Shown here: one piece after another, positions 24,165-32,242 of the stretch
Position numbering within the stretch: the stretch's first letter is position 1
Layout: each line of letters opens with the position of its first letter
Assembly (NCBI RefSeq): GCF_001922345.1
Contig: NZ_CP018811.1
Location: forward strand, 1,364,001 to 1,428,000
DNA from: Paraburkholderia sp. SOS3
GTDB lineage: Bacteria; Pseudomonadota; Gammaproteobacteria; Burkholderiales; Burkholderiaceae
Direction: 5' to 3'
Length of the DNA stretch: 64,000 bases
Translations under genes and position numbers: made by a program
Notes under the pieces: generated by a model
What the model was told of the DNA's origin: nothing
Seen by the model: the letters and a program-made list of their open reading frames with translations, nothing else
Databases searched by the model: none

Positions 24165-25166
24165 ATGACGTCGCCTTCCAGTTCGACGCTGCGGATCGCC
24201 GCTATTTCGCTTGTTTCGCGTCGCGGCGAAGCGCGCGATAACGTGTCGCGGATCGTTGCCTTGCTCGAAGAGGCCGCGCGCGCGGGCATCGCGCTCGCGG
24301 TGTTTCCGGAGGCGTGTATTAGCGGCGTGAGAGCGGGTCGTGTGTCGGACGCTGCAGCCGATGTCGCGACGCCGAGGCTTGAAGAACTGCGCGCCGTCGC
24401 CGAACCGCTCGATGGTCCATCGATCAGCCTGGTCGCGCAGGCAGTCGAACGAACCGGCGTCGCGGCCGGCGTCGGATGGATCGAGCGCGGCGACGGGCGG
24501 CGCCTGTTCAATAGCTACGTCGTTTGCATGCCGGACGGCACGCGTCATTGTCATCGTAAGCTGCATGTGCACGGCGGCCGGCTTGGCAGTGGAAGCCGCT
24601 TTACGGTGTTCGATACGCACTGGGGCGTGCGCGTCGGCATTCTGATCGGCACCGATAACGAGCTCGTTGAAAACGCGCGCGTGACTGCGTTGATGGGCGC
24701 GACGTTATTGCTCGCGCCATATCGGTGCGAGCGCACAGGCCCCCGCGGCACGGTCGAAGTGCTTCGCCGCGCGCTGCCCGGGCGTGCACTCGATAACGGC
24801 ACATTTATCGCAATGGCCGCTGGCCGCGACGACGCGTCCGGCGATGAAGCTGACGATGAAGCCCGCGGCCAGTGCGCGGCGATGATCGTCGACCCGCACG
24901 GCGACGTGCTGGCCGATTCGATCGATTGCCACGGCATTGCTTCGGCCAACCTGGACCTTGCACTTGCGAATGCGCGCGTCGTGCAGCTTTGGCGCGCGGC
25001 GCGGCGTCCCTCCTTGTACCGTCCGCTGACGGCAACCGGCTCGCACAACGACGATTTCGAGCCGTTGCCGGAGATCGGGCAGGCGACGGCGCGTGGCGCG
25101 GTCCCGATCAGCTTTGCCGTTGTACGCAGAGGCACGAAGCCGCCATCGTCGGGCGGTGCGCGCTGA
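24165..25166 (+). CDS. Carbon-nitrogen hydrolase-fold protein lacking the catalytic cysteine
   Basis: 333-residue member of the nitrilase superfamily. The Glu (FPEAC, Glu49) and Lys (HRKLHVHG, Lys132) of the catalytic triad are present. The cysteine is not: the segment that normally reads I-C-Y/F-D reads ILIGTDNE, with Gly162 in its place. The protein is therefore expected to be inactive as an amidase or to have another role. The ATG at 24165 has a GGAG site at good spacing. It is divergent from LysR. Flanking blocks are otherwise well kept, so this is not a random decayed gene. Confidence 0.8.
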   Translation: MTSPSSSTLRIAAISLVSRRGEARDNVSRIVALLEEAARAGIALAVFPEACISGVRAGRVSDAAADVATPRLEELRAVAEPLDGPSISLVAQAVERTGVAAGVGWIERGDGRRLFNSYVVCMPDGTRHCHRKLHVHGGRLGSGSRFTVFDTHWGVRVGILIGTDNELVENARVTALMGATLLLAPYRCERTGPRGTVEVLRRALPGRALDNGTFIAMAAGRDDASGDEADDEARGQCAAMIVDPHGDVLADSIDCHGIASANLDLALANARVVQLWRAARRPSLYRPLTATGSHNDDFEPLPEIGQATARGAVPISFAVVRRGTKPPSSGGAR

Positions 25167-25437
25167 ATGCGTTCCGCGTTCCGCTGAGACGCGCACGACG
25201 AGCAGCGTTGAAAATTCGGGGGGCTTAGCATGGCGATCGTTGTGTACGCATCGAAGCGATTGTGGGGGCAACTGAAAAAAAGGGGAGCTCGCTGTGCGGC
25301 ACAGACCGTACGCCGGCAAGCCGCAACGGACCGGCGCGATCATGGTGCAGTTCGCGCGAGTGGTGGTCGGGCGAGGGCATGGCGGGGCGCCCTACGATCT
25401 GAAGCAGCGCATCAGACGAAGCCGCCCTAAGAAACGC
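25167..25437. other. Intergenic stretch before the broken MarR gene
   Basis: About 270 bases holding no recognised gene. The open frame that enters the MarR remnant extends up to an ATG at 25342, but residues before 25438 (Arg-rich) show no MarR similarity. Confidence 0.4.
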
Positions 25438-25929
25438 GTGCAGACCGACAAACTCGACGAAGCCGCGCTTGCATGGGCGCGCGAACGTCCGGACCTCGAT
25501 CTGTGCCGGATGGGGCTGTTCATGTGCATCAAGCAGGCGCAATACATGCACGAGCGGCGCTTACGGTGATCTCCCAGTCGGTTTGCCGTCGATGTCGGCG
25601 AACTGCATGTACTGCTTGCGTTGCGCCGCGTCGGCGCACCGTACGCGATGCGGCCGACCGATCTGTTCCGGGCGCTGCTCGCCACGTCCGGCACCATGAC
25701 CAAGCGCATCGATCGGCTCGAGCGGGCGAAGCTCGTCGCGCGCGTCGCCGACGCTGAAGACCTGCGTGCGTCGAACATCGTGCTCACCGCGGCGGGCGTC
25801 AAGGCGACCGATGCGGGAATGGAGCGGATCGCGGAGGGTCTCGGCGCATTGCGCGAGGCGATCGGCATGAGCGACGAAGAGTCCGGCGAGGCGGACGCTT
25901 ACCTCGGGCGCATTCTGTCGGCGTTCTGA
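25438..25929 (+). pseudogene. MarR-family regulator, broken by an internal stop and local frame scrambling
   Basis: The N-terminal part (TDKLDEAALAWARERPDLDL, then MCIKQAQYMHERR) and the winged-helix part (DVGELHVLLALRRVGAPYAM, TSGTMTKRIDRLERAKLV, VLTAAG) belong to one MarR protein of about 163 residues. Both lie in the same frame, yet a TGA at 25567-25569 separates them. Reading the interval 25560-25580 in the other frame gives LTVISQ, the expected residues. This implies one base lost near 25560 and one gained near 25580. Either the gene is dead or two sequencing errors lie close together. Confidence 0.75.
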
Positions 25930-26002
25930 TGGTCCGTGGCGGTTGACGGCGCAATGGCGCCGTCCGCAGTGTCCCGTTCGCAGAACGCTGTACGTCTTTG
26001 GT

Positions 26003-26028
26003 GAAGTATCTTCTCGGGAAGATACTTC
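26003..26028. repeat. Perfect 11-bp inverted repeat with 4-base centre
   Basis: GAAGTATCTTC-TCGG-GAAGATACTTC, 74 bases after the broken MarR gene. It may be a bidirectional hairpin between convergent genes or an operator for a MarR-like dimer. No T-run follows. Confidence 0.6.
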
Positions 26029-26113
26029 CATCAGAGACCTCGCTAACGTTTGGGAAATCTTAATTCATCAGGTTCGAGGAAGCTGCGAACCGATGCGGAT
26101 TTGCAGGCGCCGC

Positions 26114-26170
26114 GCACTTCAGTCGTCTTTCAGGCAGCGGTACGGCGTGGCGCCGCGCGAATATGCAGGC
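26114..26170 (+). pseudogene. Remnant of the C-terminal end of an AraC-family regulator
   Basis: The plus strand encodes ALQSSFRQRYGVAPREYAG, the hallmark end of the AraC DNA-binding domain (F-R-x-R-Y-G-V-x-P-x-x-Y). Nothing upstream in any frame provides the rest of the domain. It abuts the 3' end of the DUF4865 gene on the other strand. Confidence 0.55.
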
Positions 26171-26172
26171 GT

Positions 26173-26769
26173 CTATGCGTGCAGCTCGGCAAATGCCGGA
26201 GCCGAGACGTGCAGCACCTCGTAACTGCGTGCGCGGTGCGAATGCGTAGGCAGCTGTCGTTGCGAAATCGCCCAGAAGTCGAATCGAACGAGTCTCCAGT
26301 TGGTCGGGTCGAGCCCGACTGCGCGCGCGAGCAGACCGGGAGTGCGTTCGACGGCATCGAGCGCGGCATCGGTTTCGCGCCTCGAGCGCTCGATGAGATC
26401 GGCATCGCCATGAAGCACTTCGTCTTCGCGCGTGAGCGCGACGATGGCGCGCGGATCCGTCAATCGCACCGAGCGCGCATACGCGAGGCCCGGCCATGCT
26501 TCGACGGGCGGCGTGCCGAACGATTGCTTGATGCCCGCAAATCCCGGGCCGGCCAGGAAGCCCCACATCGCGTCGATACGCGGCCATAGATATACGGGTG
26601 CGTACTGGTTGCTTTGCGCGCCGAACCGGCCACGCTCGCGAATCAGAAAGCATTTGAGGCCAAGCCCGTCTAACGTATCGAACGCGGGACCTTTGCTCGC
26701 GACGCGCTCGCGGATCGCCTGCATGTCGTAATCGGCGGGTAGCGTGATCGAGTATTGCATGATGAACAT
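26173..26769 (-). CDS. DUF4865 family protein
   Basis: 198-residue cytoplasmic protein that matches the DUF4865 pattern: MQYSITLPADYDMQAIRERV at the start, then FDTLDGLGLKCFLIRERG, YAPVYLWPRIDAMWGFLAG and ARSVRLTDPRAIVALTRE. The function of the family is unknown; genes of this kind often sit with a tautomerase and a LysR regulator, as here. An AAAGGAG site 5 bases before the ATG at 26769 fixes the start. The tautomerase gene precedes it by 27 bases. Confidence 0.75.
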   Translation of the reverse strand: MFIMQYSITLPADYDMQAIRERVASKGPAFDTLDGLGLKCFLIRERGRFGAQSNQYAPVYLWPRIDAMWGFLAGPGFAGIKQSFGTPPVEAWPGLAYARSVRLTDPRAIVALTREDEVLHGDADLIERSRRETDAALDAVERTPGLLARAVGLDPTNWRLVRFDFWAISQRQLPTHSHRARSYEVLHVSAPAFAELHA

Positions 26770-26796
26770 AGCGTCTCCTTTGAGTCCTGCCGTGGC

Positions 26797-27186
26797 TTAC
26801 TCGTCCTTCACATATGACGCAAGGCCGTTGCCAAAGGACCAGTCGTCCCTGTGGTTCGGCGACAGCACCACCTGCACATCTTCAGGCCGCATGCCGGCGT
26901 TCGCCGAAAGCCGCGCGGCGAGCGCGCGATAGAGCGCCCGTTTGGTTGCGGTATCGCGCCATCGGCCCGCCGCGATGTGGATGAACACGAGGTCGTCGCT
27001 GCGCGCGACGCCCAGATAGTGCGCGTCGTAGATCATTTCCGCGGGCTCGCGCTGCTCGATGATCTGGAAGCGGTCGTCTGGATGCACGTTGTACGTATCG
27101 ACGAGAGCCTGATGGACGGTGTCGGCGATCGCGCCCAACTGCGCCTGCGATCGGCCTTTCAGTAACGAAATACGGACGAGTGGCAT
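26797..27186 (-). CDS. Tautomerase-family protein
   Basis: 129-residue protein of the tautomerase superfamily. After removal of Met1 the catalytic Pro would be residue 1 (MPLVRISLLKGRS). The body has VHQALVDTYNVHPDDRFQII and a C-terminal AGMRPEDVQVVLSPNHRDDWSFG typical of the longer tautomerase group. The ATG at 27186 follows a GGAGA site. It is divergent from LysR and upstream of the DUF4865 gene, so the three form a module of unknown substrate. Confidence 0.82.
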   Translation of the reverse strand: MPLVRISLLKGRSQAQLGAIADTVHQALVDTYNVHPDDRFQIIEQREPAEMIYDAHYLGVARSDDLVFIHIAAGRWRDTATKRALYRALAARLSANAGMRPEDVQVVLSPNHRDDWSFGNGLASYVKDE

Positions 27187-27421
27187 GCCGGTCTCCGTTC
27201 GCGAACAGCAATAGGACTGCGCACGCAAACACCGAATGGATCGATTGCTGCGCATACAATGAAGGCGATGCCCGACGGCGGACGCGCACTGCCGGCAAGC
27301 GCACGCGAGGTTGCCGCGACTGCTTGCGGCGGCGCGCGCCTCGCCTTGCATCGAGAATACGGAACAACGCCGTTCACGAAAATCGCAAACTTTCAAACTG
27401 ACCTATCGGAAATATCGAACT

Positions 27422-28324
27422 ATGGCGGTCCGTACCAACCTCGATATGGATGTGCTGCGCACCTTCGTGCTTGGCTTCGAACTCGGCAGCTTCGCGCGGG
27501 CAGCGGACCGGCTGGGACGTTCGCAATCGGCCGTCAGCGCGCAATTGCACAAGCTCGAAGAGCAGATCGGCACGCCCCTCGTGCAGAAGTCGGGTCGCGG
27601 CCTTGCGCTGACGACAGCGGGGGAATCGCTGCTCAGCTATGCGAAGCGATTGCTCGAACTCAACGACGAAGCAGTGGAGACGATCCGCGGTGCGGATCTC
27701 GAAGGATGGGTGCGTCTTGGCTTGCCGCAGGATTTTGCCGATACGTTTCTGCCGTCGGTGCTCGGACGCTTTGCAAGGGCGCATCCGAAAGTGCGTGTCG
27801 AAGTGCAGGTCGACGCGAGTGCGCGGCTGATCGAAAAGACGCTCAGAGGCGATCTCGACGTGGCGCTCGCATGGGGCAACAGCAGCGGCACGCCGTACGC
27901 CGAGTGGGTCGCGAACCTGGCGATCGCATGGGTCGGGCTGCCCGACTCGGGCAACATCCGCGATGGCGGCGGCAGCGCCGGCGCCGATCCGCTGCCGCTC
28001 GTCGCCTTTGAGCCGCCGTGCTCGTTTCGCGCGGCCGGTATTGCCGCGCTTGACGAGGCGGGCATTGCGTGGCGGCTCGTCTTTACGAGCCCGAGCCTGT
28101 CGGGCCTTTGGGCCGCTGCCGAAGCGGGGCTCGGCATCACCGTGCGCACGACGATCGCGATGCCGCGCTCGCTCGCCGTGCTCGATCCGCTTGCAACGGG
28201 TTTGCCCGTGCTGCCGCCGATTCCGCTGTCGCTGCACCGCAAGGATCGGGAAGCGAGCCCGGTGGTGCGCCGCCTGACCGAAATCGTGCTGGACACGGTG
28301 CTCGAAGAGATCAACGCGGCCTGA
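27422..28324 (+). CDS. LysR-family transcriptional regulator
   Basis: 300-residue regulator. The N-terminal helix-turn-helix contains SFARAADRLGRSQSAVSAQL (about residues 23-42). The effector domain follows, with the core GDLDVALAWGN and a C-terminal PPIPLSLHRKDREASPVVRR typical of the family. It is divergent from the tautomerase gene across 235 bases, so likely controls it. It converges with the NAD(P)H oxidoreductase gene with 8 bases between stops. Confidence 0.9.
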   Translation: MAVRTNLDMDVLRTFVLGFELGSFARAADRLGRSQSAVSAQLHKLEEQIGTPLVQKSGRGLALTTAGESLLSYAKRLLELNDEAVETIRGADLEGWVRLGLPQDFADTFLPSVLGRFARAHPKVRVEVQVDASARLIEKTLRGDLDVALAWGNSSGTPYAEWVANLAIAWVGLPDSGNIRDGGGSAGADPLPLVAFEPPCSFRAAGIAALDEAGIAWRLVFTSPSLSGLWAAAEAGLGITVRTTIAMPRSLAVLDPLATGLPVLPPIPLSLHRKDREASPVVRRLTEIVLDTVLEEINAA

Positions 28325-28332
28325 TCGCCGGC

Positions 28333-29187
28333 TTATTCAACCTGTTGCGCGATGTGTCCCGCGACCTGTTTGGCGACGCCATCGGCGGCGGTCCGGTCCG
28401 CTGCAACCGGCTCTTCCAGATGGGCGGCAAAACCGGCCTTACCCGGCGCGATATCGGCCTTTAACGTCAGCGCCGGAATGTCGTACGCGCCGCGATTTTG
28501 CGGACGATACGGAATCGGCTCGCGCGTGAAGAGCGTGTCGAGCCGCTCGCCGAGCGCGTCACGCACGATCGCGTACCGCGCGTCGTCGATCCGGCTCATG
28601 CGATAGGCGACGAACGGCGGCAGCACCGCGAAGCCCGGGTAATAGAGCATTCCGTGCTGGATCGGAAAGAGGATATCGTCGATCGGGCCGTTGATGCCGC
28701 GCGGCGCGTAGTGCGATTCCCATCCGCCGGTCGTGACGATCAGCATGGCCCGCTTGCCCGCGAACGTGCCTTCGCCATAGCGGTCACCCCAGTGCCGATC
28801 CGAATGCTCGCCTACGCCATAAGCAAAACCATGCGCATAGATGCGTTCGAACCATCCTTTCAGGATCGCCGGCATCGAAAACCACCACAGCGGAAACTGC
28901 AGCAGCACGGCGTCGGCCCAGCGCAGCTTGTCCTGCTCGCGCGCAACGTCTTCGCGTTGCAGACCGTTGGCGAATGCGTGGCCGGATTCGGTTGCCGGAT
29001 TGAAGCGCGCATTCGCATCGCGCGACGGAAAGTCGTGCACGTCGAGCGTGGTCTTCCAGTTCATCGCGTACAGGTCCGACACCTGCACCGTGTGCCCGGC
29101 CTGTTCGAGACGCTGTACCGCGAAGTCGCGCAGCGACCCGTTCAGCGAGCGCGGTTCAGGATGGGCATAGACGATCAGAACGTTCAT
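28333..29187 (-). CDS. NAD(P)H oxidoreductase (quinone reductase, flavodoxin-like fold)
   Basis: 284-residue soluble flavoprotein of the NQO1/KefF/MdaB group, which reduces quinones with two electrons. The start MNVLIVYAHPEPRSLNGSLR binds the FMN/FAD phosphate, and FPLWWFSMPAILKGWFERIY with VTTGGWES completes the flavin site. The ATG at 29187 has a GGAG site. It is divergent from a LysR gene across 104 bases, the common regulator-target layout. It probably protects against quinones or electrophiles. Confidence 0.88.
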   Translation of the reverse strand: MNVLIVYAHPEPRSLNGSLRDFAVQRLEQAGHTVQVSDLYAMNWKTTLDVHDFPSRDANARFNPATESGHAFANGLQREDVAREQDKLRWADAVLLQFPLWWFSMPAILKGWFERIYAHGFAYGVGEHSDRHWGDRYGEGTFAGKRAMLIVTTGGWESHYAPRGINGPIDDILFPIQHGMLYYPGFAVLPPFVAYRMSRIDDARYAIVRDALGERLDTLFTREPIPYRPQNRGAYDIPALTLKADIAPGKAGFAAHLEEPVAADRTAADGVAKQVAGHIAQQVE

Positions 29188-29291
29188 GGCGGAAATCTCC
29201 GTAGGTGAATGATCAATGCAGGCAGCGTAGGCTTCCGTCAGGTATATTTGAAATGAATTGTGCAAATTCCAGGTATCAGGAAAAGCAATAC

Positions 29292-30188
29292 ATGGAAAAT
29301 ATTCTGCGACGTCTCGACCTCAATCTGCTTGTCACGCTCGATGTGCTGCTTGCGGAGCACAACGTCACGCGCGCGGCGCAGCGTCTGAACTTTTCGCAGC
29401 CGTCGGTCAGCATTCATCTGGCGAAACTGCGGGAGATGTTCGGCGACCCGCTGTTATTGCCGGGCCCGCGCGGCATGCGGCCGACCGCGCGTGCCTTGTC
29501 GTTGCGCGAGCCATTGCGGCAGGCGCTCGACGCGCTCGAGCGCGCGATCGCGCCCGAGCATCCGTTCGATCCGGCCGAAGCCGACCGGACCTGGCGTGTC
29601 GGTGCGGCCGACTATGGGGAAATGACGATCGTGCTGCCCGCGCTCAATGCACTGCGCACCGCGGCGCCGCACACGCGGCTCGCGGTCATGCCGCTGATTC
29701 CGGGTCGCACGGCGAAGCAGGCGGAACAGGGCGACCTCGACCTTGCATTTCACACGACCGACGACGCGCCCTCCGAATTGCGCGCGCGCCCGCTATTCAA
29801 GGAGCAATACGTGCTGGTCGGCCGTGCGGGCCATCCGAAGCTCAAACGGCGGCCCACGCTCGCGCAGTTCTGCAAGCTCGAGCATGTGATCGTTTCGCCT
29901 GGCGGCGGCGCCTTTCGCGGCGTGACCGACGATGCGCTCGCCGCGGTCGGGCTCGAGCGTCGCGTCGTGCTATCGGTGCCGCATTTTCTGGTCGTGGAGT
30001 CGGTGCTGGCCGATAGCGATCTGGTCGCGATGCTGCCGTCGCGGCTCGTGCGCCACGTCGATCGGCTGCGCGCGTTCGCGCCGCCGATCGACGTGCCTGG
30101 CTACGAAATGACGATGCTCTGGCACGAGCGCTCGCATCGCGACCCGGCGCATCGATGGTTGCGCGAGCAGATCGCGGCGTCGGTATGA
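29292..30188 (+). CDS. LysR-family transcriptional regulator
   Basis: 298-residue regulator of the NodD/LinR-like type, starting with MENILRRLDLNLLVTLDVLL and a helix-turn-helix VTRAAQRLNFSQPSVSIHLA. The effector domain has the GDLDLAFHTTDD core. It is divergent from the NAD(P)H oxidoreductase gene and is its probable regulator. It converges with the SDR gene with only one base between the stop codons. Confidence 0.9.
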   Translation: MENILRRLDLNLLVTLDVLLAEHNVTRAAQRLNFSQPSVSIHLAKLREMFGDPLLLPGPRGMRPTARALSLREPLRQALDALERAIAPEHPFDPAEADRTWRVGAADYGEMTIVLPALNALRTAAPHTRLAVMPLIPGRTAKQAEQGDLDLAFHTTDDAPSELRARPLFKEQYVLVGRAGHPKLKRRPTLAQFCKLEHVIVSPGGGAFRGVTDDALAAVGLERRVVLSVPHFLVVESVLADSDLVAMLPSRLVRHVDRLRAFAPPIDVPGYEMTMLWHERSHRDPAHRWLREQIAASV

Positions 30189-30189
30189 A

Positions 30190-30942
30190 TCAGGTCAGCA
30201 GCTGTCCGCCGTCGACCACCAGCGATTGGCCCGTGATCCAGCCCGCGTAGGGGCTGGCGAGAAACAGCACCGCGTGGGCGATATCGTCGGGTGTGCCGAG
30301 GCGCCCGAATGGAATGTGGCGCAACGTGCCCTCGTAGAGCTTCGGATCGGTGGTCTTGCGTTGCTCCCATGAGCCGCCCGGGAATTCGACCGAACCCGGC
30401 GCGACTGCATTCACGCGAATGCGATCGGGGGCGAGCGCCAATGCGTGAGAAGCGGTGTAGTGCGCAACGGCCGCCTTGATCGCCGCATACGACGTGGTCC
30501 GCGTGCCCGGATGAAGCGCGGCGATCGAAGTCACGTTGACGATCGCGCCGCCCGACGATTGCCGCAGGAACGGCAGCGCGGCGTGTCCGGCCCGTACGGT
30601 GGCCATGAGGTCGACGTTGAAGCCTGCCTCCCAGCCGGCCTCGCTGTCGCCGCCGCCGAAACCCGACGCGTTGTTGATAAGGATGTCGATGCCGCCGAGC
30701 GCGTCACCTGCGGCCGCGATGTATCGGCTGATCTGCTCGGCGACCGCGAGATCGCACGTCGCCGTATGAACGGGATGGCCGTGCGTGCGCAATTCGGCAT
30801 CGACGGCTTTCAGACTGTCGGGATTGCGCGCGCAAACGGATACGGCGGCGCCCGATTGCGCAAATGCAAGCGCAATACCGCGGCCAATTCCGCGCGACCC
30901 GCCTGCAACGACCACGCGCTTACCGTTGAAATCGAATCCCAT
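30190..30942 (-). CDS. Short-chain dehydrogenase/reductase
   Basis: 250-residue classical SDR. The cofactor motif is VVAGGSRGIGRGIALAF (about residues 11-27), the structural NNASG motif follows, then the catalytic Ser (VNVTSIAAL) and Tyr-Lys pair (the Y-x-x-x-K in TTSYAAIKAAVAH), and the closing GQSLVVDGGQLLT. The ATG at 30942 is chosen because it starts the SDR domain; the frame is open upstream over repeats encoding HQAMHEAMHQA. Substrate unknown. Confidence 0.88.
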   Translation of the reverse strand: MGFDFNGKRVVVAGGSRGIGRGIALAFAQSGAAVSVCARNPDSLKAVDAELRTHGHPVHTATCDLAVAEQISRYIAAAGDALGGIDILINNASGFGGGDSEAGWEAGFNVDLMATVRAGHAALPFLRQSSGGAIVNVTSIAALHPGTRTTSYAAIKAAVAHYTASHALALAPDRIRVNAVAPGSVEFPGGSWEQRKTTDPKLYEGTLRHIPFGRLGTPDDIAHAVLFLASPYAGWITGQSLVVDGGQLLT

Positions 30943-31070
30943 GAAGGTGCCCCGTGACGGTGTTTGACGAATGCATGAGTATCGCCGCAATCGCCGAACC
31001 GTGTCGGGCACTGCTTGATGCATCGCCTCATGCATCGCCTGGTGCGCAGCTTCGCGCACCTCGGGCGGCA

Positions 31071-32024
31071 TCAAGCGGGCGCGTAGGCCTCGTGGCCCAT
31101 CAACGCGAGCACATGCGCGCGCGTGCCGTTCGCGAGGCCTTCCATGCTGTAGCCGCCCTCGAGGATCGACACGACGCGGCCTTCGCAGGTCGCGTCGGCA
31201 ATTTTCACGAGTTCGCGCGTGACCCAATGGAAATCGTCGTCTTCGAGGCCCAGGCCGGCGAGCGGATCGAGCCGGTGCGCGTCGAAGCCCGCGGAAATGA
31301 TGATGAGTTCGGGGTCGAAATCGCGCACGGCAGGCAGCATCGCGGCGGCGATACGCGCCCGGAAATTCGCCGAATCGCAGCCCGGCGGCAGCGGCACGTT
31401 GACGATGTTATGCGCGACGCCGGTCTCCGAGGCCGCGCCCGTGCCCGGATAGAGCGGCGACTGGTGGCTCGATGCATAGAACAGCTCGGGGCGATGGAAG
31501 AACGCGGCCTGCGTGCCGTTGCCGTGATGCACGTCGAAGTCGACGACGGCGACGCGCTCGAGCTTGTGCACTTCATACGCATACGCCGCTGCGATGGCCG
31601 CCTGATTGAAGATGCAAAAGCCCATCGCGCGCGACGGTTCCGCGTGGTGGCCGCACGGGCGCGTCGCACAGAACACATTGCGCGCGTCGCCGTTGAGCAC
31701 GGCGTCGACGCCCGCACACGCGGCGCCGACGCAGCGCATCACCGCGTCCCACGAACCGGGCGACATCACCGTGTCGCCGGCGTCGAGCGGCACGTAGCCC
31801 TGTTTCGGCGCGATCTCGGCCACTTCATCGACGAAGTCGCGGCTGTGCACGAGCTCGACCTGCTCGATCGTGCCGAGCGGCGCTTCGCGCCACTCGAGCG
31901 CTTCGAACTCGGGTGAACGCAGCGTGCGCAGCACGGTTTTCAGGCGCTCCGGCGATTCAGGATGACCAGGGCCCGGTTGATGGTTCAGACAGGCGTCGTG
32001 CGTGTAGATGAGGGTAGGGGACAT
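31071..32024 (-). CDS. Histone-deacetylase-like amidohydrolase (acetylpolyamine deacetylase type)
   Basis: 317-residue zinc hydrolase of the HDAC/AcuC/AphA superfamily, which removes acetyl groups from polyamines or lysine-like substrates. The charge-relay pair is His126-His127 (RPCGHHAE). Zinc ligands are in VDFDVHHGNGT (Asp164, His166) and AGFDAHRLDP. The catalytic Tyr is in LEGGYS. The start at 32024 (MSPTLIYTHDACLNHQPGPG) fits family length. An upstream ATG at 32054 follows AAGGAG too closely, so the exact start is uncertain. Confidence 0.85.
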   Translation of the reverse strand: MSPTLIYTHDACLNHQPGPGHPESPERLKTVLRTLRSPEFEALEWREAPLGTIEQVELVHSRDFVDEVAEIAPKQGYVPLDAGDTVMSPGSWDAVMRCVGAACAGVDAVLNGDARNVFCATRPCGHHAEPSRAMGFCIFNQAAIAAAYAYEVHKLERVAVVDFDVHHGNGTQAAFFHRPELFYASSHQSPLYPGTGAASETGVAHNIVNVPLPPGCDSANFRARIAAAMLPAVRDFDPELIIISAGFDAHRLDPLAGLGLEDDDFHWVTRELVKIADATCEGRVVSILEGGYSMEGLANGTRAHVLALMGHEAYAPA

Positions 32025-32242
32025 GGGGCTGATGTCCGGGCTTGCCGGCATCATCTCCTTTGCGTGGAAGAAGTTGCGCTGGGCTGCAGCGAAGGCGGGC
32101 GGCGCTTTCCGGCGAACCGGGTGCCGTATGACGCGCCGCCGGACGTGAATCTCACGAGTGTAGGGCGGCGCGCCGGTTCAAGAATAGTTAAACAAAGTTT
32201 GGCACGCTATAGGGATTTGTTTATGGTGCGCGCACGGTCAGC

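Noticed and set aside
25225..25551. Minus-strand frame of 108 codons over the MarR region
   Set aside because: It is the antisense of the MarR remnant and has no motif of its own.
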